Origin: Ensifer adhaerens | GTDB lineage: Bacteria > Pseudomonadota > Alphaproteobacteria > Rhizobiales > Rhizobiaceae | NCBI GenBank assembly: GCA_900215285.1 | Contig: OCMG01000002.1 | Span: 186,001 to 250,000 of the forward strand | Direction of reading: 5' to 3' | DNA length: 64,000 nt | Part shown: positions 54,643-64,000 of the stretch, in pieces | Position numbering within the stretch: position 1 is the first letter of the stretch | Layout: each line of letters begins with the position of its first letter | The notes under the pieces: generated by a model | What the model saw: the letters and a program-made list of their open reading frames with translations, nothing else | Databases searched by the model: none | What the model was told of the DNA's origin: nothing | Position numbers and translations under genes: made by a program

Positions 54643-55586
54643 CAGTCAGCGTCTCACCGGTGGGCCCCAAAGCTGACAGCCTTGCCTCGCGCATCTCTGG
54701 CGCCCTCTGGCGCTCGCCGAAACTGCTTCTTGCGCTCCTGCTTGCACCGCCACTCCTGTGGCTCGGCGTCGTCTATGTCGGCTCGCTGGCAGCGCTTCTC
54801 GCGCAGAGCTTCTTCTCCTTCGACGACTTCACCGCGCAGGTCACCTACGAGCTGACGCTCTCGACCTATGCCGAACTCCTCAGCCCCGCCAATTTCGACA
54901 TCATCGTGCGCACCGTTACCATGGCAGCGCTGGTGACGATCGCCTCCGCCATCCTCGCCTTTCCGATCGCCTATTATGCAGCGCGCTATGCCAAGGGTCG
55001 CTGGAAGGCCTTCTTCTATCTTGGCGTCATGCTGCCGCTGTGGTCGAGCTATCTGGTCAAGATCTATGCCTGGAAGATGATCCTCTCCAAGGAAGGGATC
55101 ATCAGCTGGGCTGCGGACAAGGTGCACTTGAGCTGGCTGCTCGATGCCTGGCTTTCGCTGCCTGTCGTCGGCGGCAACTCGCTCTCGGTGAGCGCAACCG
55201 GCACTTTCCTCGTCTTCCTCTATATCTGGCTGCCCTACATGATCCTGCCGATCCAGGCCGCGCTCGAGCGAGTACCATCGAACCTGATCGAGGCTTCCTA
55301 CGATCTCGGCGGCGGACCGGGGAAAACCTTCCGTCATGTCCTGCTGCCACTCGCCATGCCGGGCGTCGCCGCAGGCTCCATCTTCACCTTCTCGCTGACG
55401 CTGGGCGACTATATCATTCCCGGCATCATCGGCACGTCGCGCCTTTTCATCGGACAGGCGGTCTACACGCAGCAGGGCACCGCCGGCAATATTCCGCTCG
55501 CCGCTGCCTTCTCCGTCGTCCCCGTCATCATCATGGCCTTCTATCTCTGGGGCGCCAAGAAACAGGGAGCCTTCGATGCGCTCTGA
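54639..55586 (+). CDS. Polyamine-type ABC importer permease (YdcU/PotB-like)
   Basis: 315 aa inner-membrane permease with six spans ([20 protein letters not shown] first). The EAA loop is [22 protein letters not shown]. The N-terminal [20 protein letters not shown] region is the periplasmic loop typical of PotB-like permeases. Coupled by ATGA to the ATPase and overlapping the second permease by 11 nt. Confidence 0.92.
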   Translation: MTVSVSPVGPKADSLASRISGALWRSPKLLLALLLAPPLLWLGVVYVGSLAALLAQSFFSFDDFTAQVTYELTLSTYAELLSPANFDIIVRTVTMAALVTIASAILAFPIAYYAARYAKGRWKAFFYLGVMLPLWSSYLVKIYAWKMILSKEGIISWAADKVHLSWLLDAWLSLPVVGGNSLSVSATGTFLVFLYIWLPYMILPIQAALERVPSNLIEASYDLGGGPGKTFRHVLLPLAMPGVAAGSIFTFSLTLGDYIIPGIIGTSRLFIGQAVYTQQGTAGNIPLAAAFSVVPVIIMAFYLWGAKKQGAFDAL

Positions 55587-56391
55587 CAAGCACAATCGCG
55601 CGCCCTTCCCCCTGACGCTGGCAGCGACCGGCGGCCTGCTCTTCCTGCATCTGCCGCTGCTGCTGATCTTCGCCTATGCGTTCACGACGGAGGACAAGAG
55701 CTTCCAGTGGCCGCCGCCGGGCTTCACCACGCGCTGGCTGGCCGTCACCTGGGCGCGGCCGGATGTCTGGCAGGCGCTGACGCTCTCGCTGCAGGTCGCC
55801 GCAATTGCAACGGCGCTTGCCCTCGTCCTCGGCACGCTCTGTGCAGCAGCGCTCTCCCGCGCCCGCTTCTTCGGACAGGAGGCTATCACGCTGCTCGTCA
55901 TCCTGCCGATCGCGCTACCCGGCATCGTCACCGGTATTGCGCTGCGCTCCGCCTTCGGGATGATGAACATCCCCTTCTCCTTCTGGACGATCGTGCTCGG
56001 CCACGCGACCTTCTGCATCGTCGTGGTGTACAACAATGCCGTTGCCCGCTTCCGCCGCATGTCGCCCTCGCTGGTCGAGGCGTCCTTCGATCTCGGCGCC
56101 AACGGCTTCCAGACCTTCCGGCATGTCATCCTGCCGAATATCGGCACGGCCCTCATGGCCGGCGGCATGCTCGCCTTCGCGCTCTCCTTCGACGAGGTGA
56201 TCGTGACGACGTTTACGGCCGGCCAGCAGCAGACGCTGCCGATCTGGATGCTGGAAGAACTCATCCGCCCGCATGAGCGGCCGGTGACCAATGTGGTCGC
56301 CATGGCGGTCGTGCTGGTCACGCTTATCCCCATTCTCGGGGCCTATTATCTCACCCGCGACGGCGCAGAAACCGCCGGCAGCGGCAAATGA
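55576..56391 (+). CDS. Polyamine-type ABC importer permease (YdcV/PotC-like)
   Basis: 271 aa, six spans. The EAA loop is [22 protein letters not shown], and [23 protein letters not shown] is a PotC/YdcV hallmark. It pairs with the preceding permease (11-nt overlap). The aldehyde dehydrogenase gene follows after 20 nt, so uptake and catabolism of the amine are probably co-expressed. Confidence 0.92.
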   Translation: MRSDKHNRAPFPLTLAATGGLLFLHLPLLLIFAYAFTTEDKSFQWPPPGFTTRWLAVTWARPDVWQALTLSLQVAAIATALALVLGTLCAAALSRARFFGQEAITLLVILPIALPGIVTGIALRSAFGMMNIPFSFWTIVLGHATFCIVVVYNNAVARFRRMSPSLVEASFDLGANGFQTFRHVILPNIGTALMAGGMLAFALSFDEVIVTTFTAGQQQTLPIWMLEELIRPHERPVTNVVAMAVVLVTLIPILGAYYLTRDGAETAGSGK

Positions 56392-56411
56392 CAGACGGAA
56401 AGGGAACGATC

Positions 56412-57839
56412 ATGGAAACGCAAATGCTCATCGGCTCGGCCTTCCTCAAGGGTGAGGAGCAGGAGGAAACGATCCTCAACCCGCGCAACGCCGAGACCAT
56501 CCTGAACCTGCCCGAAGCCTCGCCAGCGCAGATCGAGGCGGCCGTGGCCGCCGCGCGGGGGGCCTTCACCACCTGGTCGCGCACGACGCCCGCCGAGCGC
56601 TCGGCCTATCTCCTCAAGATCGCCGACGCGATCGAGGCGGATGCGGACGCCTTTGCCGCCCTGGAGGCGCTGAATTGCGGCAAGCCGATCAATGCCGTCC
56701 GCAATGATGAAATTCCAGCCATTGTCGATTGCTACCGCTTCTTCGCCGGCGCGATCCGCAACCAGCACGGCACGATTGCCGGCGAATATCTGCCCGGCTT
56801 CACCTCGATGATCCGCCGCGACGCGGTCGGCGTCATCGGTTCGATTGCGCCGTGGAACTATCCGCTGATGATGATGGCCTGGAAGCTCGCACCTGCGATT
56901 GCCGGCGGCAACACGGTCGTCTTCAAGCCGTCGGAACAGACGCCACTCACGGCGCTGAAAATGGCAAAGCTGCTCGCGAGCATCTTGCCCGAAGGCGTCG
57001 TCAACGTCATCCTCGGCCGCGGCGAAAGCGTCGGCAATACGCTGATCAACCATCCCGGCATCGACATGGTGTCGATCACCGGCGATATTGCCACCGGCAA
57101 GAAGGTGCTGCAGGCCGCCTCCAAGTCGGTGAAGCGCACGCATCTGGAACTCGGCGGCAAAGCTCCTGTCATCGTATTCGGCGATGCCGATATCGACGCT
57201 GCCGTGTCCGGCATCCGCGCCTTCGGCTTCTACAATGCCGGCCAGGACTGCACCGCCGCCTGCCGCATCTATGCGCACAAGTCGGTCTATGACCGCTTCG
57301 TTGCGGACCTCAGCAGCGCCGTCTCCTCCATCCGCTACAATCTGGCAGACGACAGCGAAAACGAAATCGGCCCGCTGATCTCGCGCCGCCAGCGCGACCG
57401 CGTGGCGAGTTTCGTCCAACGTGCGGCGGAAACCGGGCATGTGGAGATCGCCGCCGGCGGCGCGATCCCGGACGGCTCGGGCTTCTACTATCAGCCGACC
57501 GTGGTGGCCGGCGCATTGCAAAATGATGAGATTGTCCGTCGCGAGGTCTTCGGCCCCGTCGTCTCCGTCACGCCATTCGGCGATGATGACGACGTCATTG
57601 GCTGGGCGAATGATTCCGACTACGGCCTCGCCTCCTCCGTCTGGACCAAGGACATCTCGAAGGCCATGGCCGCCACGGCCGGCCTTCGCTACGGCTGCAC
57701 CTGGGTCAACACGCATTTCATGCTCTGCAACGAAATGCCCCATGGCGGCCTGAAACAGTCCGGCTACGGCAAGGACATGTCGATCTACGCGCTGGAGGAC
57801 TACACTGTCGTGCGCCATGTGATGATCGCGCACGGATAA
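56412..57839 (+). CDS. Aldehyde dehydrogenase, gamma-aminobutyraldehyde dehydrogenase-like (PatD/YdcW)
   Basis: 475 aa, close to E. coli PatD in length. NAD(P)-dependent ALDH with [20 protein letters not shown] (cofactor Asn/Trp), FKPSEQTP, the general-base Glu in LELGGKAP and the catalytic Cys280 in [14 protein letters not shown] 56412 with AAGGGA ~7 nt upstream is preferred. Together with a YdcSTUV-type importer it matches the E. coli ydcSTUVW arrangement, so oxidation of 4-aminobutanal from putrescine to GABA is likely; betaine-aldehyde-like substrates are the alternative. Confidence 0.88.
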   Translation: METQMLIGSAFLKGEEQEETILNPRNAETILNLPEASPAQIEAAVAAARGAFTTWSRTTPAERSAYLLKIADAIEADADAFAALEALNCGKPINAVRNDEIPAIVDCYRFFAGAIRNQHGTIAGEYLPGFTSMIRRDAVGVIGSIAPWNYPLMMMAWKLAPAIAGGNTVVFKPSEQTPLTALKMAKLLASILPEGVVNVILGRGESVGNTLINHPGIDMVSITGDIATGKKVLQAASKSVKRTHLELGGKAPVIVFGDADIDAAVSGIRAFGFYNAGQDCTAACRIYAHKSVYDRFVADLSSAVSSIRYNLADDSENEIGPLISRRQRDRVASFVQRAAETGHVEIAAGGAIPDGSGFYYQPTVVAGALQNDEIVRREVFGPVVSVTPFGDDDDVIGWANDSDYGLASSVWTKDISKAMAATAGLRYGCTWVNTHFMLCNEMPHGGLKQSGYGKDMSIYALEDYTVVRHVMIAHG

Positions 57840-57854
57840 CGAGACGGTGCCCTG

Positions 57855-58853
57855 TCAGGGACGAAGCCCGCCCTCGCCTTTCCTGAAGGCGAGCGGCGTC
57901 ATGCCCGACCATTTCTGAAAGGCGCGATGAAACGCGCTGGGCTCCGTATAGCCGAGCGCCGCTCCAATCTGCGCCACGCTCTGCCTGCCTTCGCGCAGCA
58001 ATCGTTGCGCCGCCGCATAGCGGATTTCATCGCGGATCGCGACGAAGCTCTGCCCCTCCGCCTTCAAACGTCGACGCAACGTGGCCGGCGAGAGCTTCAT
58101 ATGCACCGCCACGGTGTCGAAATCCGGCCAGCTGTCAGGACTGATCGCCAGCAATCGATGCCGAACGCCGGCCGTGAAGCCCTGGTCATGGCGGTAACGG
58201 AGAAGAATATTGGCCGGCGCCGCACGAAGAAACGTCTTCAGCGCCTTTTCATCCCGGATGATGGGCAGCTTGAGATAGTCTGCCCGGAAAGCAATGCGGC
58301 TCTGCGGCTCGCCGAAATGCACCGGCGCGCCGAAAAACTGGTGATATTCCTGCCGGTTGTCCGGCGCCTGACAGGAAAAATCCACCCGGCTCAAGGGAAT
58401 CCGCCGGCCGATCAGCCAGCAGGCAATGCCGAGCAGAATGAGCCAATAGGTCCGGTAGGCAAAGGCGGAGCGCGGGACGGCCTGATCCCTCAGTACGATT
58501 TCGGCGAGCCCGCCCGACTGTCGCAGTTCCCCGCTGGGATCGTCCAGAACGATGTTCAGGAACGTGAGCGCGCGGCGCAACGCCCGCTCCAGCGTGCCTG
58601 CGTGAATCACCGTGTAGCACAGTAGCCGAAACGCGCCGGGCCGCATCGGATGCGCCGCCTGTCCGAAGAATTCATCGCCCGACAGCGCCGCGATTGCGAG
58701 CCACAACGCGCCATATTGTTCATTTGTCACCGGCCCCGGCTGATCGGCCTCTATACCGACGCTTTTCAGGACGGGGCCCGGGTCGATGTCTTTTCGGCGC
58801 AGGCTCTCCAGCGCGTCTTCGACAAAGCCCGGCGAGATCATCCGGCTCTTCAT
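57855..58853 (-). CDS. AraC-family transcriptional regulator (OruR/ArgR-like type)
   Basis: 332 aa. An N-terminal Arabinose_bd-type sensor domain (~20-200; GALWLAIAALSGDEFFGQA, RPGAFRLLCYTVIHAGTLE) and a C-terminal double HTH (LSPATLRRRLKAEGQSFVAI, SVAQIGAALGYTEPSAFHRA and FQKWSGMTPLAFR). It is transcribed away from the acyl-CoA synthetase gene and probably regulates that cluster. A perfect inverted repeat at 58862-58891 in the shared gap is a candidate binding site. Convergent with the aldehyde dehydrogenase gene (15-nt gap). Confidence 0.88.
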   Translation of the reverse strand: MKSRMISPGFVEDALESLRRKDIDPGPVLKSVGIEADQPGPVTNEQYGALWLAIAALSGDEFFGQAAHPMRPGAFRLLCYTVIHAGTLERALRRALTFLNIVLDDPSGELRQSGGLAEIVLRDQAVPRSAFAYRTYWLILLGIACWLIGRRIPLSRVDFSCQAPDNRQEYHQFFGAPVHFGEPQSRIAFRADYLKLPIIRDEKALKTFLRAAPANILLRYRHDQGFTAGVRHRLLAISPDSWPDFDTVAVHMKLSPATLRRRLKAEGQSFVAIRDEIRYAAAQRLLREGRQSVAQIGAALGYTEPSAFHRAFQKWSGMTPLAFRKGEGGLRP

Positions 58854-58861
58854 GCATTATC

Positions 58862-58891
58862 CAGAATTGACATTTCCGATCAGCAATTCTG
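58862..58891. promoter_or_regulatory. Inverted-repeat operator candidate (AraC / acyl-CoA synthetase gap)
   Basis: CAGAATTG (58862-58869) and CAATTCTG (58884-58891) form an 8-bp perfect inverted repeat whose arms are 22 bp apart, two helical turns. It lies immediately upstream of the AraC start and ~100 nt before the acyl-CoA synthetase start. Confidence 0.45.
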
Positions 58892-58904
58892 CTTTTCATT
58901 GTCA

Positions 58905-58932
58905 TTGTTTGCAAGTCCGGCGTGGCTATGAT
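58905..58932 (+). promoter_or_regulatory. Sigma70-like promoter for the acyl-CoA synthetase cluster
   Basis: TTGTTT (58905-58910), a 16-bp spacer and TATGAT (58927-58932). The -10 matches five of six consensus bases and the -35 is weaker. It is directed toward the synthetase gene 57 nt downstream and lies just past the inverted repeat. Confidence 0.4.
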
Positions 58933-58988
58933 CATGGAACGCTCTCGAGGAGACGCCGTTGGCGGAGAGCGCATGTGAGGAGCCCATG

Positions 58989-60656
58989 ATGACAGAGACA
59001 ACCGTTCGAGCGACACGGCCGCGCTATGATGACGCCGTTGCCAGATTCCGGATCGAGGACGCGATCGCGCGGCTTGAGGGCGACCTCATGGGCAAGGTCA
59101 ATGTCTGTGTCGAATGCTGCGACCGCCATTGCGGCGAAAACCGGCTGGCGCTTCGCTGGATCGGCACCGACGGCCGGCTCGAGACCTTCACCTTCGAAGA
59201 CCTGCGCGCCATGTCTGCCCGCGTCGCCAACATGTTGAAATCCGAGGGGGTGGGCCCGGGCGACGTCGTCGCGGGCCTTATGCCGCGCATGCCCGAACTC
59301 ATCGGATTCATTCTTGGGGCCTGGCGCGTTGGCGCGGTCTATCAGCCACTCTTCACCGCTTTCGGTCCCAAGGCCATCGAGCATCGTTTCCAGACCGGAT
59401 CGACAAAACTGGTCGCCACCAACAGCGCAAACCGCTCCAAACTGGCCGATATCGCCAATGGTCCGAAGATCGCGACGCTGGTCTCCGCCGGCGAAGACCT
59501 GCCCGCCGGCGACATCGATTTCCGCAAGGCGCTCGCCGAAGGCTCGGATCAGTTCGAGCCGGTCATGCGCCATGGCGACGACCTCATGATGATGATGTCG
59601 ACCTCAGGCACGACGGGCCTGCCGAAAGGTGTGCCGGTGCCGATCCGCGCGCTGCTCTCCTTTGCCGCCTATATGAGCGATGCCATCGATCTTCAGGACA
59701 CCGACGTCTTCTGGAACATCGCCGATCCCGGCTGGGCCTATGGGCTCTATTATGCCGTGACCGGTCCTTTGCTGCTCGGCCAGGCGACCACCTTCTATGA
59801 AGGCGGCTTTACCGCCGAGAGCACCTATCAGATCATCGAACGCCTTGGCGTTACCAGCCTCGCCGGTTCGCCGACCGCCTATCGCATGCTGATTGCCGCC
59901 GGCGAGGACGCCGCAAAGCCGCTGAAGGGCAAGCTGCGCGTCGTCAGTAGCGCCGGCGAGCCGCTGAACCCGGAAATCATCCGCTGGTTCGAAGCCCATC
60001 TCGCCGCCCCCATCCACGATCACTACGGCCAGACGGAAACCGGCATGGTGGTGAACAACCATCACGGGTTGGAACATCCGGTGCGCCACGGTTCGGCCGG
60101 CTTTGCCATGCCCGGCTACCGCGTCGTCGTGCTGGACGAGGCAGGCAAGGAGCTGGGGCCGAACCAGCCCGGCATGCTGGCCGTCGACATCAAGCACTCG
60201 CCGCTCATGTGGTTCACGGGCTACTACAAGAAGGACACGCCCTCGATTGCCAATGGCTATTACAGCACCGGCGACAGCGTGGAATTCGAGCCGGACGGGT
60301 CGATCAGCTTCATCGGCCGCTCGGACGATGTGATCACGTCTTCCGGATACCGCATCGGGCCGTTCGACGTGGAAAGCGCGCTGATCGAGCATCCCGCAGT
60401 GGTCGAAGCTGCCGTGGTCGGCGTTCCCGACCCGGAACGGACCGAAATCGTCAAGGCTTTCGTCATTCTGTCAGCCGGCCATGAAGGCACGCCGGAGTTG
60501 GCCGGAGAGTTGCAGCAGCATGTGCGCAAGCAGCTCTCGGCGCATGCCTATCCCCGCCTTTTGGAATTCGTGAAGGAGCTGCCGAAGACACCAAGCGGCA
60601 AGATCCAGCGCTTCATCCTGCGCAAGGCGGAAGTCGAAAAACAGGCAAAGAATTAA
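58989..60656 (+). CDS. AMP-forming acyl-CoA synthetase
   Basis: 555 aa ANL-superfamily enzyme that activates a carboxylic acid with ATP and CoA. Core motifs: MSTSGTTGLPKGVPV (P-loop A3), HDHYGQTETGM (A5), GYYSTGDSVEFEPDGSISFI (A7), and PKTPSGKIQRFILRK with the catalytic Lys (A10). VNVCVECCDRHC resembles acetyl/propionyl/medium-chain synthetases. Of the adjacent ATGs at 58986 and 58989 the second has better spacing to GAGGAG. First gene of a four-gene acyl-CoA cluster. Chain length is not readable. Confidence 0.9.
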   Translation: MTETTVRATRPRYDDAVARFRIEDAIARLEGDLMGKVNVCVECCDRHCGENRLALRWIGTDGRLETFTFEDLRAMSARVANMLKSEGVGPGDVVAGLMPRMPELIGFILGAWRVGAVYQPLFTAFGPKAIEHRFQTGSTKLVATNSANRSKLADIANGPKIATLVSAGEDLPAGDIDFRKALAEGSDQFEPVMRHGDDLMMMMSTSGTTGLPKGVPVPIRALLSFAAYMSDAIDLQDTDVFWNIADPGWAYGLYYAVTGPLLLGQATTFYEGGFTAESTYQIIERLGVTSLAGSPTAYRMLIAAGEDAAKPLKGKLRVVSSAGEPLNPEIIRWFEAHLAAPIHDHYGQTETGMVVNNHHGLEHPVRHGSAGFAMPGYRVVVLDEAGKELGPNQPGMLAVDIKHSPLMWFTGYYKKDTPSIANGYYSTGDSVEFEPDGSISFIGRSDDVITSSGYRIGPFDVESALIEHPAVVEAAVVGVPDPERTEIVKAFVILSAGHEGTPELAGELQQHVRKQLSAHAYPRLLEFVKELPKTPSGKIQRFILRKAEVEKQAKN

Positions 60657-60683
60657 ACCCCGAGCATAAGGGAAAGAAATCAC

Positions 60684-61451
60684 ATGCAAATCAAGGACCG
60701 GGTATTTCTCGTCACGGGTGCGGCTTCAGGGCTTGGCGCTGGCGTCGCGAAAATGATCGTGGAGGCTGGCGGCAAGGTCATGCTGCTCGACGTCAATGCC
60801 GATGCGCTGAAGGCCCTGGCAGCCGAACTTGGCGATGCTGCGCACTTTTTGCGCACTGATGTCACGAGTGAAGAAGACGGGAAGGCCGCTGTCGCGACAG
60901 CCAAGGCGGCTTATGGTCATATCGACGGTCTGGTCAACTGCGCCGGCGTCGCACCGGGTGAACGCATCGTCGGTCGCGATGGCCCGCATAAGCTTGAAAG
61001 CTTTGCGCGCACCGTCTCGATCAACCTCATCGGAACGTTCAACATGTTGCGCCTGGCCGCCGAAGCGATGGCCGGCAATGAACCGGGAGAAAGCGGCGAG
61101 CGTGGCGTGATCATCAACACCGCCTCCGTCGCCGCCTTCGACGGCCAGATCGGCCAGGCCGCCTATTCCGCCTCCAAGGGTGGCGTGGCTGCCATGACGC
61201 TGCCGGCAGCGCGTGAACTCGCCCGCACCGGCATCCGCGTTCTCGCGATTGCGCCCGGCATTTTCGGCACGCCGATGCTCTATGCCATGCCGCAGGAAGT
61301 ACAGGATTCGCTCGGCGCCTCCGTGCCCTTCCCCTCGCGCCTCGGCCGGCCGGATGAATTCGCATCGCTGGTGCGCCACATCATCGAAAACCAGATGCTG
61401 AACGGCGAAGTCATCCGCCTCGATGGCGCCATCCGCATGGCGCCGCGCTGA
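60684..61451 (+). CDS. SDR-family 3-hydroxyacyl-CoA dehydrogenase-like
   Basis: 255 aa short-chain dehydrogenase. The NAD-binding [14 protein letters not shown] follows the first strand, with [10 protein letters not shown], the catalytic Ser in [11 protein letters not shown] and YSASKGG with the Tyr/Lys pair. The [20 protein letters not shown] segment resembles type-2 (HSD17B10-like) 3-hydroxyacyl-CoA dehydrogenases, which act on short and 2-methyl-branched substrates. It fits the third step of beta-oxidation between acyl-CoA dehydrogenase and thiolase. Confidence 0.88.
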   Translation: MQIKDRVFLVTGAASGLGAGVAKMIVEAGGKVMLLDVNADALKALAAELGDAAHFLRTDVTSEEDGKAAVATAKAAYGHIDGLVNCAGVAPGERIVGRDGPHKLESFARTVSINLIGTFNMLRLAAEAMAGNEPGESGERGVIINTASVAAFDGQIGQAAYSASKGGVAAMTLPAARELARTGIRVLAIAPGIFGTPMLYAMPQEVQDSLGASVPFPSRLGRPDEFASLVRHIIENQMLNGEVIRLDGAIRMAPR

Positions 61452-61471
61452 AGGCAGACAAGGAGCAAACC

Positions 61472-62662
61472 ATGACGCAGTCCGATCCCATCGTCATCGC
61501 CGGCATGGCCCGCACGCCCATGGGCGGCTTTCAGGGCGATCTCTCCGGCGCGACCGCCAGCGAACTCGGCGCGGTGGCGATTTCTAACGCCGTGTCACGC
61601 GCGGGCCTGACCGCCGACCAGATCGAAGAGGTGATCTTCGGCTGCGTATTGCCGGCTGGCCAGGGTCAGGCACCGGCCCGGCAGGCCGCACTCGGCGCGG
61701 GCCTGCCGCTTTCAACTTGTGCCACGACCGTCAACAAGATGTGCGGCTCCGGCATGAAAGCGGCGATGATGGCGCACGACACGATCCTCGCGGGCGCCTC
61801 GACCATCGTGGTCGCCGGCGGCATGGAAAGCATGACCAACGCGCCTTATCTCCTGCCCAAGGCGCGCGGCGGCTATCGCATGGGCCATGGCCAGATCATC
61901 GACCATATGTTCATGGACGGCCTGGAAGACGCCTATGACAAGGGCCGGCTGATGGGCACCTTCGCCGAGGATTGCGCCGAGGCCTTCCAGTTTACCCGCG
62001 GCGAACAGGACGCCTATGCGATTGCCTCGCTGGAGCGCGCGCAGAAGGCGATCGCAAACGGCCACTTTGCCGGCGAGATCGCAGCCGTGACCGTCAAGGG
62101 CCGCAAGGGCGACGTTGAGGTCTCAATCGACGAGCAGCCGGGCAAGGCGCAGATCGACAAGATCCCGACGCTCAAGCCCGCCTTCCGCAAGGACGGCACC
62201 GTGACGGCCGCCAACTCATCCTCGATCTCGGATGGCGCGGCGGCCCTCGTCCTGATGCGCCGCTCGGAAGCGGAAAAGCGTGGCCTCACGCCGCTGGCCA
62301 CCATCGTTGGCCATGCCAGCCACGCGCATGAACCGAACCTCTTCCCGACCGCACCCATCCACGCCATGCGCAAGCTCTCCGACAAGACCGGCTGGGCGCT
62401 TTCCGATGTCGATCTCTTCGAGATCAACGAGGCCTTCGCGGTCGTCGCCATGGCCTCCATGCGCGAACTCGGCCTTCCGCATGACAAGGTCAACATCCAT
62501 GGCGGCGCCTGCGCGCTCGGCCACCCGATCGGGGCCTCCGGCGCACGCATCATGGTGACGCTGCTCGCAGCGCTTCAGACCCACGGCCTGAAACGCGGCA
62601 TTGCGTCCATCTGCATCGGCGGCGGCGAAGCAACCGCAGTTGCCATCGAAAGGATGTCCTGA
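61472..62662 (+). CDS. Acetyl-CoA C-acyltransferase (thiolase)
   Basis: 396 aa. Nucleophile Cys91 in [14 protein letters not shown], the [12 protein letters not shown] block, and the C-terminal [16 protein letters not shown] active-site region containing the catalytic His. [14 protein letters not shown] loop blocks are replaced by [17 protein letters not shown]. It cleaves 3-oxoacyl-CoA to acetyl-CoA and a shortened acyl-CoA, or condenses two acetyl-CoA. Its stop shares one base with the next ATG (TGATG). Confidence 0.92.
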   Translation: MTQSDPIVIAGMARTPMGGFQGDLSGATASELGAVAISNAVSRAGLTADQIEEVIFGCVLPAGQGQAPARQAALGAGLPLSTCATTVNKMCGSGMKAAMMAHDTILAGASTIVVAGGMESMTNAPYLLPKARGGYRMGHGQIIDHMFMDGLEDAYDKGRLMGTFAEDCAEAFQFTRGEQDAYAIASLERAQKAIANGHFAGEIAAVTVKGRKGDVEVSIDEQPGKAQIDKIPTLKPAFRKDGTVTAANSSSISDGAAALVLMRRSEAEKRGLTPLATIVGHASHAHEPNLFPTAPIHAMRKLSDKTGWALSDVDLFEINEAFAVVAMASMRELGLPHDKVNIHGGACALGHPIGASGARIMVTLLAALQTHGLKRGIASICIGGGEATAVAIERMS

Positions 62663-63798
62663 TGATCCTCGATGAAACCGTCGAACAGATCCGCGACGCC
62701 GTGCGCGATTTCGCGCACGAGCGTCTGGCGCCGGGCGCTGCGGAGCGCGACGTGACCTCGCGCTTCCCCCGCGAAGAGCTGACCGAAATGGGCGCGCTTG
62801 GCTTCCTCGGCATGCTGGTGCCGGAAGCCTATGGCGGTTCCGATCTCGGCACGGTCGCCTATGCACTCGCGCTTGAGGAGATTGCGGCAGCGGATGGCGC
62901 TTGCTCGACCATCATGTCGGTGCATTCCTCCGTCGGCTGCGTGCCGATCCTGCGCTTCGGGACGGAGGAGCAGAAGCAACGCTTCCTGCCCAGGCTCGCA
63001 AGCGGCGAATGGATCGGCGGCTTCGCGCTCACCGAACCGCAGGCCGGCTCCGACGCCTCCGCCATCCGCACGAAGGCACGGCGCGAAGGCGACCATTACA
63101 TCATCGACGGGGCGAAGCAGTTCATCACGTCCGGCAAGAACGGCAACATGATCATCGTCTTCGCCGTCACCGATCCAAGCGCCGGCAAGAAGGGGATTTC
63201 GGCCTTCATCGTGCCGACCGACACGCCAGGCTACAAGGTGGTGACGGTTGAGAAGAAGCTGGGGCTGCACTCCTCCGACACCTGCGCGCTCGCCTTTGAC
63301 GGCATGCGGGTTCCGGTCGAAAACCGTCTCGGCGAGGAAGGCGAAGGCTACAAGATTGCGCTCGCCAATCTGGAAGGCGGCCGCATCGGCATCGCCTCGC
63401 AATCCGTCGGCATGGCCCGCGCCGCCTTCGAGGCCGCCCGCGTCTATGCGCATGAGCGCAAGGCCTTCGGCAAGCCGATCATCGAGCAGCAGGCCATCGC
63501 CTTCAAGCTCGCCGACATGGCAACCCAGATCGAGGCGGCCCGGCACATGGTGCTGCATGCGGCAAGCCTCAAGGACGCCGGCAAGCCCTGTCTCACGGAA
63601 GCCTCCATGGCCAAGCTCTTCGCCTCGGAAATGGCTGAAAAGGTCTGCTCCGACGCCATCCAGATCCATGGCGGTTACGGCTATCTGTCGGACTATCCGG
63701 TCGAACGCATCTATCGCGACGTCCGCATCTGCCAGATCTATGAGGGCACGAGCGAGGTCCAGCGGCTGGTGATCGCGCGGGGGCTCTGGAGTTATTGA
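62662..63798 (+). CDS. Acyl-CoA dehydrogenase
   Basis: 378 aa FAD enzyme of the short/branched-chain type. Conserved segments: [41 protein letters not shown], the [13 protein letters not shown] [20 protein letters not shown] and the catalytic Glu within [10 protein letters not shown]. It makes the 2,3-double bond of acyl-CoA. Last gene of the cluster. No enoyl-CoA hydratase gene lies among these four genes, so hydration must be supplied elsewhere. Confidence 0.93.
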   Translation: MILDETVEQIRDAVRDFAHERLAPGAAERDVTSRFPREELTEMGALGFLGMLVPEAYGGSDLGTVAYALALEEIAAADGACSTIMSVHSSVGCVPILRFGTEEQKQRFLPRLASGEWIGGFALTEPQAGSDASAIRTKARREGDHYIIDGAKQFITSGKNGNMIIVFAVTDPSAGKKGISAFIVPTDTPGYKVVTVEKKLGLHSSDTCALAFDGMRVPVENRLGEEGEGYKIALANLEGGRIGIASQSVGMARAAFEAARVYAHERKAFGKPIIEQQAIAFKLADMATQIEAARHMVLHAASLKDAGKPCLTEASMAKLFASEMAEKVCSDAIQIHGGYGYLSDYPVERIYRDVRICQIYEGTSEVQRLVIARGLWSY

Positions 63799-63817
63799 GC
63801 GGCCTTTCGGCCGCTCA
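63796..63817. terminator. Bidirectional hairpin spanning two convergent stop codons
   Basis: TGAGCGGCC / GGCCGCTCA, a perfect 9-bp stem with a 4-nt TTTC loop. The left arm starts with the TGA of the acyl-CoA dehydrogenase and the right arm ends with the complement of the TGA of the convergent CFA synthase. No T-run follows on either side. Confidence 0.6.
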
Positions 63818-64000
63818 GTTCTTCGCGATCTTCACTTGCATCACGTCGATGCTGCCAACGCTGAAACCGGCGGCGCAATAGTGAAGATAATAGCGCCACA
63901 TGCGCTTGAACCGTTCGTCGAACCCCATCTCGCGAATCCGCTCCCAGTTGGCCGAGAAATCCTTGTCCCAGATCATCAGCGTCTTCGCATAATGCGTGCC
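63815..64000 (-). CDS. Cyclopropane-fatty-acyl-phospholipid synthase, C-terminal fragment
   Basis: 61 codons of a minus-strand gene cut by the right edge. The visible C-terminus reads HYAKTLMIWDKDFSANWERI, then GFDERFKRMWRYYLHYCAAG and FSVGSIDVMQVKIAKN, which is the highly conserved end of CFA synthases (SAM-dependent methylene transfer to membrane lipid double bonds). The catalytic and SAM-binding regions lie outside. It is the second CFA-family gene in the window. Confidence 0.85.
   Translation of the reverse strand, partial: GTHYAKTLMIWDKDFSANWERIREMGFDERFKRMWRYYLHYCAAGFSVGSIDVMQVKIAKN

Noticed and set aside
1..64000. tRNA/rRNA genes, CRISPR arrays, insertion sequences, integrases, toxin-antitoxin or phage-defence genes
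   Set aside because: I looked on both strands and saw no cloverleaf-like stretches, regularly spaced repeats, transposase motifs or recognisable defence families.

Overview
The window reads as chromosomal DNA of an alphaproteobacterium, most likely Rhizobiaceae. The grounds are high GC with tightly packed ATGA-coupled operons, a FixL-FixJ-FixK oxygen-sensing cascade, a complete rhizobial-type phn (C-P lyase) locus with PHO boxes of the CTGTCAT/11-bp type, a colanic-acid-like GDP-fucose exopolysaccharide locus, and a palindromic intergenic repeat of the kind scattered through Rhizobium genomes. I see no tRNA, rRNA, CRISPR array, insertion sequence or prophage.

Layout. (1) 1-2.9 kb: a beta-helix protein cut by the left edge and a Tat-exported SGNH hydrolase, both plausible polysaccharide-acting proteins. 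(2) 3.0-5.7 kb, minus: a three-gene SsuABC/TauABC-type importer. (3) 6.0-16.3 kb, minus: the polysaccharide locus: sugar transferase, gmd, fcl, WcaI-type glycosyltransferase, Wzx-like flippase, AT-rich Wzy-like polymerase, two GT4 glycosyltransferases and a WcaF-type acetyltransferase. A ugd gene lies a few kb further on (19-20 kb). Together these supply GDP-fucose and UDP-glucuronate, start the repeat unit on undecaprenyl phosphate, and build, flip and polymerise it. Three small envelope proteins (16.5-18.8 kb) lie between. (4) 20.9-34.6 kb: phosphonate catabolism. A P-loop kinase and phnF lie on the minus strand; phnGHIJKL, a hexapeptide transferase, phnCDE1E2, a 2H-phosphoesterase-like gene, phnM and phnN lie on the plus strand. 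PHO-box-like repeats precede phnG and phnC. No phnP or phnO is seen, and the 2H protein and hexapeptide protein may stand in. (5) 34.8-38.5 kb: siderophore-interacting flavoprotein, a DUF2147 protein, and an overlapping trio (DUF1295 membrane protein, CFA-like methyltransferase, membrane protein). (6) 38.6-46.5 kb: kdpFABCDE high-affinity K+ uptake, preceded by an extra 27-codon membrane ORF. (7) 46.6-50.2 kb: intergenic repeat, then fixL, fixJ, a small receiver-like (FixT-like) gene, FixJ-box-like repeats and fixK. (8) 50.2-57.8 kb: exported L,D-transpeptidase-like protein, LysR regulator, a YdcSTUV-type polyamine importer and an aldehyde dehydrogenase. (9) 57.9-63.8 kb: AraC regulator divergent from an acyl-CoA synthetase, SDR dehydrogenase, thiolase and acyl-CoA dehydrogenase cluster. 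At the right edge is the C-terminus of a cyclopropane-fatty-acid synthase.

Most genes belong to well-known families. The less-described material is small or regulatory: the FixT-like gene, two tiny membrane ORFs, a tandem PHO-box array, several perfect palindromes in divergent promoters, and the 10-bp direct repeat before kdp. I found no convincing wholly new multi-gene system.
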